Source: Candidatus Bathyarchaeota archaeon RBG_16_48_13
Lineage (GTDB): Archaea > Thermoproteota > Bathyarchaeia > RBG-16-48-13
Assembly: GCA_001775995.1 (NCBI GenBank)
Contig: MEZH01000016.1
Span: 10,263-51,313 of the forward strand
Reading direction: 5' to 3'
Length of the DNA stretch: 41,051 bases
Below are positions 24,073-32,341 of the stretch, piece by piece. The position numbers and the translations under genes were made by a program. A model generated the notes under the pieces. It did no database searches and was not told the DNA's origin. It saw only the letters and a program-made list of their open reading frames with translations. Numbering within the stretch: the stretch's first letter is position 1; every line of letters starts with the position of its first letter.

Positions 24073-24795
24073 GTGCTGAGAGTGCTGTGCTACGTCAACA
24101 TCGAGCATGCTAATATGATGAAGGATCCGATGAGGCGGAGGGCTCGCCTGATCAAGTTGATGGAGGCCAAGCTGCGCTTCGAGGAGCTCTCGGGCGAACC
24201 ATGCCTCATCTCTCACTACCTCGATGTCTCCGCCGAGTCCATCCGGGAGATGCGGATAGGCGCGATCCTCATAAGCGGCAACTCCACCAATTGGCTGGAG
24301 TACGACTTCGAGGGCTTCAGGGGACTATTCCGGCTGATCACGGACAGCAGCATCCCGATCTTTGGTCTCTGCGGTGGCCACCAGCTCATAGCCATGGCCT
24401 ACGGCGCCGAAGTGGCGGCCATGCGCCCGCTCGGGCCCGGCGAAGACGACCCGCTACCCCACCTAGCGCCGGGATTCTACAAGGAAAAGGGTTTCCTCGA
24501 GGTCAATGTAGTGAAGAAGGACCCGCTTTTCAGGGGCCTCTCCGATAGAATCACCGTGAACGAAGCGCACCACGCTGAGATCAAAAGATTACCAAAGGAA
24601 TTTGAGTTGCTCGCCTCCGGAGACGAGTGCGACATCCAAGCGATGAAGCACCGAAGGAGAATCATTTACGGAACACAGTTCCACCCCGAGAACTACGATG
24701 ACCGCCATCTCGATGGGAAAATCATACTTCAAAACTTCTTCAGGATAGCCGGTGTTTCTCCGCGTTACTCTTCAAAGGATCGAAACGACTCATGA
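24073..24795 (+). CDS. Class I glutamine amidotransferase-like protein
   Basis: 240 residues with the class I glutaminase triad: nucleophile C100 in FGLCGGHQL and H204/E206 in TQFHPENYDD; AILISGNSTNW is the preceding beta-strand motif. It is a stand-alone domain without a fused synthase. Relatives include GuaA glutaminase subunits and gamma-glutamyl hydrolase-like enzymes; the N-terminal helix-rich segment (about 11-42, MMKDPMRRRARLIKLMEAK) is longer than in GuaA. The start is probably GTG 24073, although an AAGGG lies too close, and GTG 24082 is possible. Downstream of the hairpin pair, which may regulate it. Confidence 0.85.
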   Translation: MLRVLCYVNIEHANMMKDPMRRRARLIKLMEAKLRFEELSGEPCLISHYLDVSAESIREMRIGAILISGNSTNWLEYDFEGFRGLFRLITDSSIPIFGLCGGHQLIAMAYGAEVAAMRPLGPGEDDPLPHLAPGFYKEKGFLEVNVVKKDPLFRGLSDRITVNEAHHAEIKRLPKEFELLASGDECDIQAMKHRRRIIYGTQFHPENYDDRHLDGKIILQNFFRIAGVSPRYSSKDRNDS

Positions 24796-25024
24796 GGTTG
24801 GCATGTTTTGCGGGAGGAATCGGGTTCATCGATTGATGTTCAAAGCATTTTCAATGGAGCATAGTGGGATGAGGATTTAGCGTTCATAAGCGTTATTAAT
24901 CGTGTTGTCAGAAGGTACTATCAATTCGGTTTCCACATGGAAAATCGAGAAGAGATCAGGATTCTGACGAAGAAGCATCTCAGAAATACCATGCGTGGAC
25001 ATTCCAAGAACGAGGCTGTGAGAA

Positions 25025-25438
25025 ATGGAGTTTCTGACCAAGAACATAACTATTGAGGTACCCCCGAAGGTCGTCTACGAAGCACTTAAGGAAATCAACG
25101 ATTCACCTCGGCTTAAGCAATATTGGAATGATCTCGACCAAGGATCCTTCAAGACCGAGTTGGTCGAGTTCGTCCCCAACGAAGAACTTGTCTTCAGCGG
25201 CTCAAACGTTATAGTCAAGGTGGATTGGAAATTCCTCATACGCTCCGTGACAGACTTCAGCGAAATTACTATAACGATCGATTTCAAGCCGAACAACGTC
25301 AAGTTCCTTGCTCACGGACTTGAGAAAGCAGTCGCACAGACACTGATGGCGGACGTGATTACGAGCCTTTTCTTGCTCGAAAAAGGGTACAAGACGAAGT
25401 CACAGTCAGCGGCAACCCCAGATCGAAAGAAGGAGTAG
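25025..25438 (+). CDS. SRPBCC (START/Bet v1-like) domain protein
   Basis: 137 residues. MEFLTKNITIEVPPKVVYEALKEINDSPRLKQYWNDL is the opening strand and helix of polyketide cyclase/SRPBCC proteins, followed by alternating strands and a long final helix (GLEKAVAQTLMADVITSLFLLEKGY). The fold makes a deep hydrophobic pocket for lipids or other ligands; ligand unknown. GAGG lies 9 nt before the ATG. The last 15 residues are a charged tail. Confidence 0.75.
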   Translation: MEFLTKNITIEVPPKVVYEALKEINDSPRLKQYWNDLDQGSFKTELVEFVPNEELVFSGSNVIVKVDWKFLIRSVTDFSEITITIDFKPNNVKFLAHGLEKAVAQTLMADVITSLFLLEKGYKTKSQSAATPDRKKE

Positions 25439-25499
25439 GCGCCTCTCTCGATAGACGCCACAGTGGAATTACCTTACAATTTCTGAGGCATATATCTCG

Positions 25500-25526
25500 C
25501 AGAACGGTTTTGCGTTCTGTTTCTCT
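25500..25526 (+). terminator. Hairpin terminator after the SRPBCC gene
   Basis: CAGAACG (25500-25506), loop GTTTTG, CGTTCTG (25513-25519), then TTTCTCTC, 60 nt after the stop of the SRPBCC gene. Confidence 0.5.
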
Positions 25527-25715
25527 CTCCGCTTTGTAATATAGACCCCATAATATGATTGACATAGAGAAGGAAGAATGAGGCAGAAGACAAGAACGAA
25601 ACAGGACTCGAGATTCGAAGAACAAGAGCATGCAGGTTAGACGCCAGTTCGTTGGATCAGTTCTGCAAGCTTATTTATAGACGGAGGGCACCTCTTAGGT
25701 TGGGGCTCCCTCGAA

Positions 25716-26675
25716 TTGGACATATTAACCATTTTCGTAATGCTAGCCTTTGTTGTGGCCGTAATAATACTGGTCGTCAACAGTTACGCAGTGGTACGAC
25801 CAACGCATAGAGCGTTGATAGAAAGGCTGGGCAAATACAACAGGTTTGGAGGCGCAGGACTAAACTTCAAGATGCCATTGATTGAAAGAATCGTGAGGGT
25901 GGACATAACCGAACAATTGGTCACTGCCGAGCCTCAACAGATAATCACCAAGGACAAGCTCAACGCCACCGTAGATGCTCAGGTGTACTTCAAGGTTCAA
26001 GAAGACGAGAATAATGTAAAGGCTTGTCAATACAACGTCTTCAACTACAGGGTGCAGATAGTGCAGTTGGCCAGAACCACGTTGAGAAACATCATCGGCA
26101 CCCTCACCCTGACGGAGGCCAATTCTCAGAGGGACAAGATAAACACAGAGCTCATGACCACACTGGCTATAGAGACAAAGAACTGGGGCATATTGGTCGT
26201 GCGAACGGAGCTGAAGGAAATCGATCCGCCCCCCGACGTGCAGGCAACGATGAACATGGTCGTGAAAGCGGAGAACACAAAGATAGCAAACTTGGACTTC
26301 GCCACTGCGGCCGAGACAAAGGCAGACGGAGAGAGGAGAGCTCAAATAAAGACTGCAGAAGGACTGAAGCAGGCAGCCATTCTCGCGGCAGAAGGAGACA
26401 GGGAAGCAAAGATACTCAGGGCACAAGGCGACGCAGAGGCCATAAAAATCGTAAACTTGGCTGCAGAAAAATACTTTGTCGATAATGCACAAGTACTCAG
26501 GAAGATACAGGCAGTAGAGACAGCGTTTCAGGGCGCAACGAAGTTGGTCATCCCGGAAGGAACTTCGTTGGTGAACATTCTTTCGGAAGCAGCTGGCGTG
26601 CCGAAGGTAATACCTTTGGTTACCACTCCTGTTGAAGAAAAGAGCAGGAGCCAAAGTCCCACGAGCCCAGAGTAA
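25716..26675 (+). CDS. Stomatin/prohibitin-like SPFH membrane protein
   Basis: 319 residues of the classical slipin/stomatin type. One N-terminal membrane helix (about 4-24), then the SPFH domain (about 26-190: VVRPTHRALIERLGKYNRFGGAGLNFKMPLIERIVRVDI, TLRNIIGTLTLTEANSQRDKIN, GILVVRTELKEIDPP), an Ala/Glu-rich coiled coil (about 195-260, AEGDREAKILRAQGDAEA) and a short polar tail. These proteins assemble into rings that organise membrane microdomains and modulate proteases. The start is TTG 25716; TTATTTATAG about 45 bp upstream is the TATA box. No NfeD partner gene is adjacent. Confidence 0.92.
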   Translation: MDILTIFVMLAFVVAVIILVVNSYAVVRPTHRALIERLGKYNRFGGAGLNFKMPLIERIVRVDITEQLVTAEPQQIITKDKLNATVDAQVYFKVQEDENNVKACQYNVFNYRVQIVQLARTTLRNIIGTLTLTEANSQRDKINTELMTTLAIETKNWGILVVRTELKEIDPPPDVQATMNMVVKAENTKIANLDFATAAETKADGERRAQIKTAEGLKQAAILAAEGDREAKILRAQGDAEAIKIVNLAAEKYFVDNAQVLRKIQAVETAFQGATKLVIPEGTSLVNILSEAAGVPKVIPLVTTPVEEKSRSQSPTSPE

Positions 26676-26812
26676 AACTTGATTGCCTTGACTCTCACTC
26701 GACCAGCCACTCGATCTGACTCTTGGGTCAAAGTCCCAGGACCCGAGATTAGACCCACCCGGCTCTATTGAAATGGGGGGGGACTCGAGGGGATAGGCTA
26801 ATTCGGCTTCTT

Positions 26813-27130
26813 TCACAGCGGTTTTCCGCATTTGATGCAGTTGGCTCCGACAGGAGGTTGAACTGTGTGGCAATTCCTGCACTCTACGACGAGATGGGCG
26901 CCGCAGTTCTGGCAGTAGTCATCGAAGAAGGTGAGCTTTCCGCATTTGGGACAACTGATCGACAAGGAGAGGCCGCAACTGCTGCACCTAGCCCAGCCGA
27001 CCTGGATCGGCGCACGGCATTTGGGACATCTGGTCTCCAGGGGGTTCACCTTCCCGCACGCGGGGCATACCTTCGAATTTGGGGGGACGAGCTGGCCGCA
27101 GTACTTGCACGGTTTCTGATAGCTCGACAT
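26813..27130 (-). CDS. Four-zinc-ribbon protein
   Basis: 105 residues made almost entirely of four zinc ribbons with CxxC knuckles: CKYCGQ/CPACGK, CPKCRA/CSSCGL, CPKCGK/CQNCGA, CRNCHT/CIKCGK. Such DZANK/zinc-ribbon proteins usually mediate protein or nucleic-acid contacts. It is divergent from the zinc-ribbon gene at 27254 and next to a stomatin gene, matching the recurrent SPFH and zinc-ribbon pairing in this window. The ATG at 27130 begins MSSYQKPCKYCG. Confidence 0.85.
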   Translation of the reverse strand: MSSYQKPCKYCGQLVPPNSKVCPACGKVNPLETRCPKCRAPIQVGWARCSSCGLSLSISCPKCGKLTFFDDYCQNCGAHLVVECRNCHTVQPPVGANCIKCGKPL

Positions 27131-27253
27131 GGGCGTTCACTTTTGAAGGATTCTTGGATACGCTTCCGTAATATGCTTTTTCGTGGCATCGAGCCGAACA
27201 TAACCTTCTTATAACCCAGGTTTCAATCGCTAAGAATATGGAGTTGTATTGAG

Positions 27254-27913
27254 ATGCCTTTCATACCTTTCACGAGAAATTACGCCGACAATAGCACCGA
27301 GGCAGGGTTCCAGTTCACCTTCTTCTGCGACATATGCAACGATGGCTACAAGACCGGCTTCATCGAGTCGAAGACCTACAAGAAGGCCGGGCTTTTCAGG
27401 GGGTTGGGCAGGGCCGCCTCGATAGGCTCATCCATGTTGGGCCGCGGAGCTGGATACCAGGTCGAGCGGGGCACCGACGTGATCGCCGAGAGGTTCTCTG
27501 GAATGTCGCCAGAGTGGCACAAGGAGTACGAGGAAGCGTTCAAGCTTGCCCAGAACGAGGCCATGGGACACTTCCACAAGTGCCCGAAGTGCGCCAAGTG
27601 GGTGGACGACACGTGCTGGAACGACGAGGACGGGCTGTGCACCAATGATGCGCCGAGAGCCGCGGCGGAGATCGCTGCAGCGAGGGCCACCCAGAGGAAA
27701 GACCAGATATGGAAGAAGGCTGCGGAGACGACCGTCTTCACCGGCGAAGTCAAGGCCACTCAGACCATCTGTCCGCGGTGCGGGAAGCCCGCTGGATCGG
27801 GCAAGTTCTGCACGAATTGCGGAGCCCCACTCATGATGTTGACGTGCTCAAAGTGCGGAGCACAGAACAATCCGGGCACAAGTTTCTGCAGCGAGTGCGG
27901 AAACAAGCTCTAG
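27254..27913 (+). CDS. Zinc-ribbon protein associated with the SPFH/PH set
   Basis: 219 residues. The N-terminal half has Cys pairs CDICNDGYKTGF (about 25-36) and CPKCAKWVDDTCW (about 110-122) around a Gly/Ser-rich turn (FRGLGRAASIGSSMLGRGAG); the C-terminus has two further zinc ribbons (CPRCGKPA/CTNCGAPL and CSKCGAQN/CSECGNKL). Similar zinc-ribbon proteins are found beside SPFH genes in bacteria and archaea, role unknown. 59 nt separate it from the PH-like gene downstream, so the two may be one operon. Confidence 0.8.
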   Translation: MPFIPFTRNYADNSTEAGFQFTFFCDICNDGYKTGFIESKTYKKAGLFRGLGRAASIGSSMLGRGAGYQVERGTDVIAERFSGMSPEWHKEYEEAFKLAQNEAMGHFHKCPKCAKWVDDTCWNDEDGLCTNDAPRAAAEIAAARATQRKDQIWKKAAETTVFTGEVKATQTICPRCGKPAGSGKFCTNCGAPLMMLTCSKCGAQNNPGTSFCSECGNKL

Positions 27914-27972
27914 TCCACCCAGGGATCAGAAAAACCCTTCGAAAGAAAGCTGATGCCAGAAAGAGATAGGAA

Positions 27973-29307
27973 ATGGGAAGCGCCGAGGAAGAAGAGAAGA
28001 GTACGATCGATTGCCCCATGAGCTACGCTCTCATCGACGAAAAAGGAGGACAAGTGGCCGCAGGTGAGGGAAAGGGGGCGATCACGAGAGAGTATCTAAC
28101 AATCTCCCCGAAGTTCGGCAACATCCTGCCATTTCACCTGAGGGACATAGACGAGATCATAGTAGAAGGCTATCGAATCAACCTGCCGCTGTTCTCGAGT
28201 GAGAAGCTCATTCTCTCCAATCTGGGCCATTGTTTCGAGGACTTTGCGAGGACCCTTTCATACCTTAGAAACGAGGTGATAATATCGGATCTCCTCATGA
28301 ATGAGACCATCCGAAACCCCGACGTCGAAATGGAGTTCGCTTACCTCGACGAGAAGGGAAATGAAGTTCAGAGGGGCGCCGGAAAGGTTCGCCTCTACGA
28401 GACCGGGTTGCTCGTCATACCCCAAAGGGGCGAGATCCTGCGAGTGCCCTACGGCGATGTCGTTGGCGTCTCGGAGGAGGGCCATGGCGTGAAGATAGGC
28501 ACCGAGTTCGGAGAACAATTCCTCTTTCAGAAGATGGGCGCGGAGTTCGACCCGTTTCTCAGGAAGTTCTCGGATGTCCAGAATGAGCTAAGAGCCAAGG
28601 AGGTTTCCTCGGTCAAGGCGCTCTTCCCTGCGATCGACTCAGTCTCGCTAAGAAGGGTCGCAGCGATCGTGAGGGAAGGAAAGGCTGCCAAGCGAGCGGA
28701 AATTGAAGCCATCAGCCCGAGGCTTTGGCAGGAGCTGGAGAAGAGGATAGCCTCGGCCGGGCTCAACGAATCGTACACATTCCTGAAAGAACTCGGTCGC
28801 CAGGAGAGGATAGCCATAGGATTCAAGCGCGGCCTCATAGGGGACCTGACGGGCGAATACATCTGGTTCCTCGTGCCAATCTACGGTGATAGCGAGAAGG
28901 GCTACGGGAACGCCCTCTGCATGGAGGCGGCCGAGGCGACCGGCGAGGAGGCCTCCGGGAAGGCCACCTACTTCTTCAGGATGGGTAGCAGAAAAGAATA
29001 TTCAGTCCATGAAAACGCTGAGCAGCTCGACATCGGGGCGGACAATCTCATCAAAACGGTGAGCCGGTGCATGCTCGACATCAACTTCCGAAGGGAACCC
29101 ATTTACCTGCAGGATGAGGTGCTGAACGAGCCCGACTACGTCAAGTACAGAGTAGCGGTGCGGAGGATCCCTTCTCTTGGGCTCCTCAGGGAGCTCTTCA
29201 TAGGAAGAGTCATACATTCCTCGCCCGAGCAGTGGAGGAATGATGTAATGGATCTACTCAAGTTCAACATGGCAACGCGAGACGACTCTGTTAAGTGGAG
29301 AAGATAA
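27973..29307 (+). CDS. Large protein with duplicated PH-like domains
   Basis: 444 residues, no cysteine-rich or membrane parts. Two similar beta domains are visible: about 16-100 (SYALIDEKGGQVAAGEGKGAI, LTISPKFGNILPFHLRDIDEIIVEGYRI) and about 115-200 (EFAYLDEKGNEVQRGAGKVRL, LLVIPQRGEILRVPYGDVVGVSEEGHGV). The shared pattern of a 'DEKG..V..G.GK' strand pair, then 'I.....LPF..I..I.....' suggests PH/GRAM-like repeats. The C-terminal half (about 260-440) is mixed alpha/beta and unrecognised. Probably co-transcribed with the zinc-ribbon gene. Confidence 0.7.
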   Translation: MGSAEEEEKSTIDCPMSYALIDEKGGQVAAGEGKGAITREYLTISPKFGNILPFHLRDIDEIIVEGYRINLPLFSSEKLILSNLGHCFEDFARTLSYLRNEVIISDLLMNETIRNPDVEMEFAYLDEKGNEVQRGAGKVRLYETGLLVIPQRGEILRVPYGDVVGVSEEGHGVKIGTEFGEQFLFQKMGAEFDPFLRKFSDVQNELRAKEVSSVKALFPAIDSVSLRRVAAIVREGKAAKRAEIEAISPRLWQELEKRIASAGLNESYTFLKELGRQERIAIGFKRGLIGDLTGEYIWFLVPIYGDSEKGYGNALCMEAAEATGEEASGKATYFFRMGSRKEYSVHENAEQLDIGADNLIKTVSRCMLDINFRREPIYLQDEVLNEPDYVKYRVAVRRIPSLGLLRELFIGRVIHSSPEQWRNDVMDLLKFNMATRDDSVKWRR

Positions 29308-29485
29308 GAACGGTAGCAGGACCATCCTCGTGACCTGATGAGCTGAGAGTTTCCAGGAATCTTCTTCGAATGCTCCAACCAAACTCTCTTCCTGTACATG
29401 TGAAATGTTCCTTCGCACTGCTAAACAATTAGTAGCACAGCCGATAGGCTAGGGACGGCAAAAATAGGGGAAAATGGTTCTTAAC

Positions 29486-29965
29486 TCATCCATGGACTTC
29501 TCGCTTTCTCTCATTCATTCTGTCCACGAGATACTCCCAAAACTTGAACATTTCTGCATCGCCAGACTCCTTGCGCATCTCTGATATCAGGGGTTTGAGA
29601 TCATTCCATGTTGATGGAATGATGCCGCCCCAGAAATCCTGTACAATATCCGGTTCGACCAATTTTCTGTAAACGAGAATCCCTATGCCTTCAAAATAGT
29701 TGCCGAGCATTTTGAGTGAAGTATTTTCGGGTTTCCCAGAGTACCTTTCAAGGTAGTCGCTGTAACTTGAGTACTCGATGGAGCAGACCTGAGTAATTGC
29801 CTCCTGCACCTCTCGGGCGTTCAAGTTGAACCATGGAGACAGCCTGATCAGGCTCTCCGTTTGTCTGATTCTGCCCTGATGCCGAATCTCTAGGATATAG
29901 TAGATTACGCCGGCTAGCACACCCGCAGAAGCAATCGCGATAGAAGCAGTCTGTATGTCGACCAT
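29486..29965 (-). CDS. Single-pass membrane protein (DUF4760-like)
   Basis: 159 residues from ATG 29965, which has GGTGGG about 6 nt upstream. One N-terminal membrane helix (about 6-24, IAIASAGVLAGVIYYILEI) is followed by a soluble all-helical domain (SLIRLSPWFNLNAREVQEAITQV, LGNYFEGIGILVYRKLVEPDIV, FWEYLVDRMNERKRE). This order resembles DUF4760 proteins of unknown function. Single gene. Confidence 0.7.
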   Translation of the reverse strand: MVDIQTASIAIASAGVLAGVIYYILEIRHQGRIRQTESLIRLSPWFNLNAREVQEAITQVCSIEYSSYSDYLERYSGKPENTSLKMLGNYFEGIGILVYRKLVEPDIVQDFWGGIIPSTWNDLKPLISEMRKESGDAEMFKFWEYLVDRMNERKREVHG

Positions 29966-30158
29966 CGTTCCCACCCTAGAGGAAATCTTGGTTCGAGCAA
30001 TCTATAACTTTTCTGCGAACGTGAAATCGGGGCGCGCAGGGGAACCAAAACCCATCAATTTGCCCAAACCTCTACCCCCGTCTGTCTTCTTGGGCAAATG
30101 TTATCTCATGTTTGGGCTCTATTCAAGAGCAACGGACAAGATGTGAGGAGGGATTGAT

Positions 30159-30566
30159 TTGCATTGGATCGATCAGTGGATTGGAGTCGGAGACCTCATT
30201 GACGCTAACTACGTCGCAGAGCTTAGAGAGCAGGACGTTGACTTCATCGTGGACGCAAGAACCCTGTTCGAAAGTGCGCACGTTGGATTTCATCACGAAA
30301 ATCGCCCTGTCCCAAGCAAGATACTCAAAGCCGCGAGGCTTCTTGTTGCCCTATCGGATCTCGACGCGAAGATATTGATACACTGCCTCGAGGGCATCGA
30401 TAGAACGCCATTTCTGGCAATGGTATATGTGAGCAGGAAATATAAGATGAACTACGAAGCTGCCTACAAGTTCGTAGCGGAGAAGAGACCGAGCACTCGC
30501 TACCATTGGGATTGGGTGAAGCTGCTGGAGTCCAACGAAAGTGTAGGTGCTGCGTCGCAAGAGTAG
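30159..30566 (+). CDS. Protein tyrosine/dual-specificity phosphatase-like protein
   Basis: 135 residues with the Cys-based phosphatase P-loop HCLEGIDRT, nucleophile C76 and R82 (HCx5R). The early FIVDARTLFES strand-loop and later helix AYKFVAEKRPSTRYHWDWVKLL match small archaeal and bacterial dual-specificity phosphatases. A general-acid Asp is not clear (DLDAK at 67-71 is a candidate). Likely removes phosphate from proteins or nucleotides. TTG start 30159 with GGAGGG about 6 nt upstream. Confidence 0.8.
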   Translation: MHWIDQWIGVGDLIDANYVAELREQDVDFIVDARTLFESAHVGFHHENRPVPSKILKAARLLVALSDLDAKILIHCLEGIDRTPFLAMVYVSRKYKMNYEAAYKFVAEKRPSTRYHWDWVKLLESNESVGAASQE

Positions 30567-30684
30567 TCCCTTGGTGTGTTTGGGGAATAATGATTCAGTA
30601 TACTTTGTGTTAATGTGAATTGAGGAAAAACCTTGAGGTGTCCTGGAAAAATCTTTTTAGCATTGGTCGGAGCGCGCACTCTGT

Positions 30685-31266
30685 TTATGGATTACTGGGT
30701 GGCCTCTTTTTCGGTTCGGCTGAACCAGGCGCGCGCTGGGCAAAGCTTTGGCGATGATGCAGCAAGATGGCAGCAGTGGTGGAATGAACAAACCTGAGAT
30801 CAAGTTCATTCCTCCCATCTAACGATCTTTTCTTGTTCCGTAACTCATCTAGACTGCAGCTAAAGCATATTCCGTTGTGGCAGCACACCACTTCACCGCA
30901 TTTTGGGCACCGCCATTTTTCCTCTTGAGCCTTTAGAAACTCTGACATACCATTCTTTTGATAGATTCAAGGTTCTCAATTAGGCTCGTTCGAAAAAGCG
31001 CCCTATACCTCTTGTCAATTCCTTTCAGCCTTTCACAGGGGAAGCTTCCACATTCGTGACAGAACTCCACTCTATTGTTCTGCAGCAATTCGCATCTTTT
31101 CTTAAGAAAGGCACATTTCTTGCCTCTGGGTCTGCAACCCTCGCAGTAAGAGATCCTAATCCCCTTGCTCCGAACATCATGTATTAGAGCGAGGTGTCCG
31201 CAGCAAAACAGCGCAATTCATTCCGCAGGGCGCAACGAATCCTGGAGAGAATCTCTCACTTTGCAT
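30685..31266 (-). pseudogene. DUF3795 family protein interrupted by two compensating frameshifts
   Basis: Three stretches in order rebuild a DUF3795 protein: MQSERFSPGFVAPCGMNCAV from ATG 31266, then GHLALIHDVRSKGIRISYCEGC, RGKKCAFLKKRCELL, VEFCHECGSFPCERLK and IENLESIK in a second frame, then NGMSEFLKAQEEKWRCPKCG to the stop in the first frame again. The first shift needs one A removed from AAAA at 31205-31208, and the second one T added to TTTT at 30956-30959. DUF3795 proteins are Cys-rich and probably metal-binding. The C-terminal tail past about LRNKK runs through GCGCGC elements, so the natural stop may also be lost. Real decay or base-calling error. Confidence 0.75.
30729..30736. repeat. 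GCGCGCGC element next to a small hairpin
   Basis: Preceded by GGTTC-GGCT-GAACC (a 5-bp hairpin). It lies inside the extended 3' reading frame of the DUF3795 remnant, which argues that the normal coding end is earlier. Confidence 0.5.
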
Positions 31267-31330
31267 AAGTACTCAGTAATGGGGTGACATCCTAATCCGT
31301 TTTGCTTACGCTAGCTAGCCAACGTGAACC

Positions 31331-31338
31331 GCGCGCGC
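31331..31338. repeat. Intergenic GCGCGCGC element
   Basis: Octamer upstream of the coiled-coil gene, just after a GCTAGCTAGC run. Confidence 0.55.
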
Positions 31339-31473
31339 CGAAATGCATTTTATTCTTCCCTTCTACTGGACTTCTTGTCTAGTCCCTTTTTTCCTTTTTC
31401 GCAACATGCCCTACACTACTCTACACGCAGAAGGATTATAACGGGTGCGAGAGATATTACTTGGGATACTAAA

Positions 31474-31860
31474 ATGGGCCCGCTGAGAAAGAAGAATGGG
31501 ATGGACATAGTCAAAATTGTCCTGCTCGCCTCGATCATAATAATGGCTGGAATTTCAGGATTCTTGTATTATAGAACCAACCAAATAAGCTCTCAACTTG
31601 CAAACCTGCAGACTTCGTATGATGAGCTGGAAGCGGCAAGAAATGATCTGCAGAATGAAAAGAACGCCTTACAAGCATCCTTCAACGATTTGCTGAGTCA
31701 AAAGAACGCATTGCAAGCATCCTTCGACAATTTGCTGAGTCAAAAGAACGCTTCGCAGACTTCATATGAGACTTTGCAGTTTCAGTACGCAATTCTGCAA
31801 GCATCCTACAACAGTCTGTATGATGATTATCAAGATCTCCTGGCCAGACTTGTGGATTAG
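31474..31860 (+). CDS. Membrane-anchored coiled-coil protein with 14-residue repeats
   Basis: 128 residues from ATG 31474. A basic start, one membrane helix (about 12-32), then an extracytoplasmic or cytoplasmic coiled coil built of 14-residue (two-heptad) units such as ASFNDLLSQKNALQ and ASFDNLLSQKNASQ, encoded by 42-bp DNA repeats (31633-31842). Resembles archaeal coiled-coil surface or envelope spacers; no enzyme domain. ATTATAACGG about 35 bp upstream is a likely TATA box. The in-frame extension to 31324 is unconserved and contains GCGCGCGC. Confidence 0.75.
   Translation: MGPLRKKNGMDIVKIVLLASIIIMAGISGFLYYRTNQISSQLANLQTSYDELEAARNDLQNEKNALQASFNDLLSQKNALQASFDNLLSQKNASQTSYETLQFQYAILQASYNSLYDDYQDLLARLVD
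31633..31842 (+). repeat. Five 42-bp tandem repeat units
   Basis: Units start at 31633, 31675, 31717, 31759 and 31801. The second and third share GATTTGCTGAGTCAAAAGAA-type sequence almost exactly; the outer units are diverged. They encode the coiled-coil heptads. Confidence 0.75.
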
Positions 31861-31946
31861 ACATCGTATGACAATCAGCGCGCACTTGCCTATAGATAGG
31901 GTATTCAATGCTTTCACGTTGACTCGTTTTTGTCTGTTCTTATTCC

Positions 31947-31954
31947 GCGCGCGC
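31947..31954. repeat. Intergenic GCGCGCGC element
   Basis: Octamer in the gap after the coiled-coil gene, 64 nt after another GCGCGC at 31878-31883. Confidence 0.55.
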
Positions 31955-32045
31955 TGACGAAGTCGCCGTCGTCGCTCCAGTCATCAGAGATGCCGTCCAC
32001 GGGGTTGGGCAAAGCATTCGGCGTGTTGAATATGGGGTGCGACGT

Positions 32046-32059
32046 ATAGCGCGCGCTAT
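32046..32059. repeat. 14-bp palindrome with GCGCGCGC core
   Basis: ATAGCGCGCGCTAT is a perfect palindrome, and TATGTCA following the core repeats the context at 5804. It overlaps the stop of the small frameshifted secreted-protein remnant. Confidence 0.6.
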
Positions 32060-32230
32060 GTCATTCCATGGTTGTCAAGGGCTAGGATCGGGTAACGTTG
32101 GGTGGGATCGCTGATGTCTATATCGCTCGAGAAGACCAGGATTTGCGGCTCCTGAGCCGTGATAACACGAACCGTTCCCAAGAGAGAGCATCAACAGAAC
32201 TGCCAGAACAGCTACAGTTGTTTTCCTCAT
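32056..32230 (-). pseudogene. Remnant of a small secreted protein
   Basis: ATG 32230 opens a signal peptide (MRKTTVAVLAVLLMLSLG). The expected continuation, TVRVITAQEPQILVFSSDIDISDP through to LALDNHGMT and a stop at 32056, is in another frame; the switch falls in the CTCTCTCTTGGG run near 32180. Joined, the product is about 57 residues and ends early, so it is probably a truncated, frameshifted gene for an exported protein. Alternatively the 51-codon unshifted frame is translated. Confidence 0.4.
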
Positions 32231-32341
32231 ATGAATCAAACCCATTTCTCATTTTCTCAGCGATTACCTTGAGAAATCTTATGCCATGTCCGACGCAACA
32301 AAGCTTAAATGAAATGATTCCCCAGTCGGTTTGAAAGAAAA

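Noticed and set aside
24937-25056. Small ORF of 39 codons overlapping the start of the SRPBCC gene
   Set aside because: Polar sequence without family features; overlaps the ribosome site and start of a well-supported gene. Could be a leader peptide but unsupported.
25860-26882. Long ORF on - of 340 codons
   Set aside because: Antisense to the stomatin gene; no family-like sequence and skewed composition.
29330-29360. CTGATGAG resembling a hammerhead core or C box
   Set aside because: No GAAAC partner or stems for a hammerhead, and the C- and D-like boxes are only 2 nt apart in the wrong order for a guide RNA.
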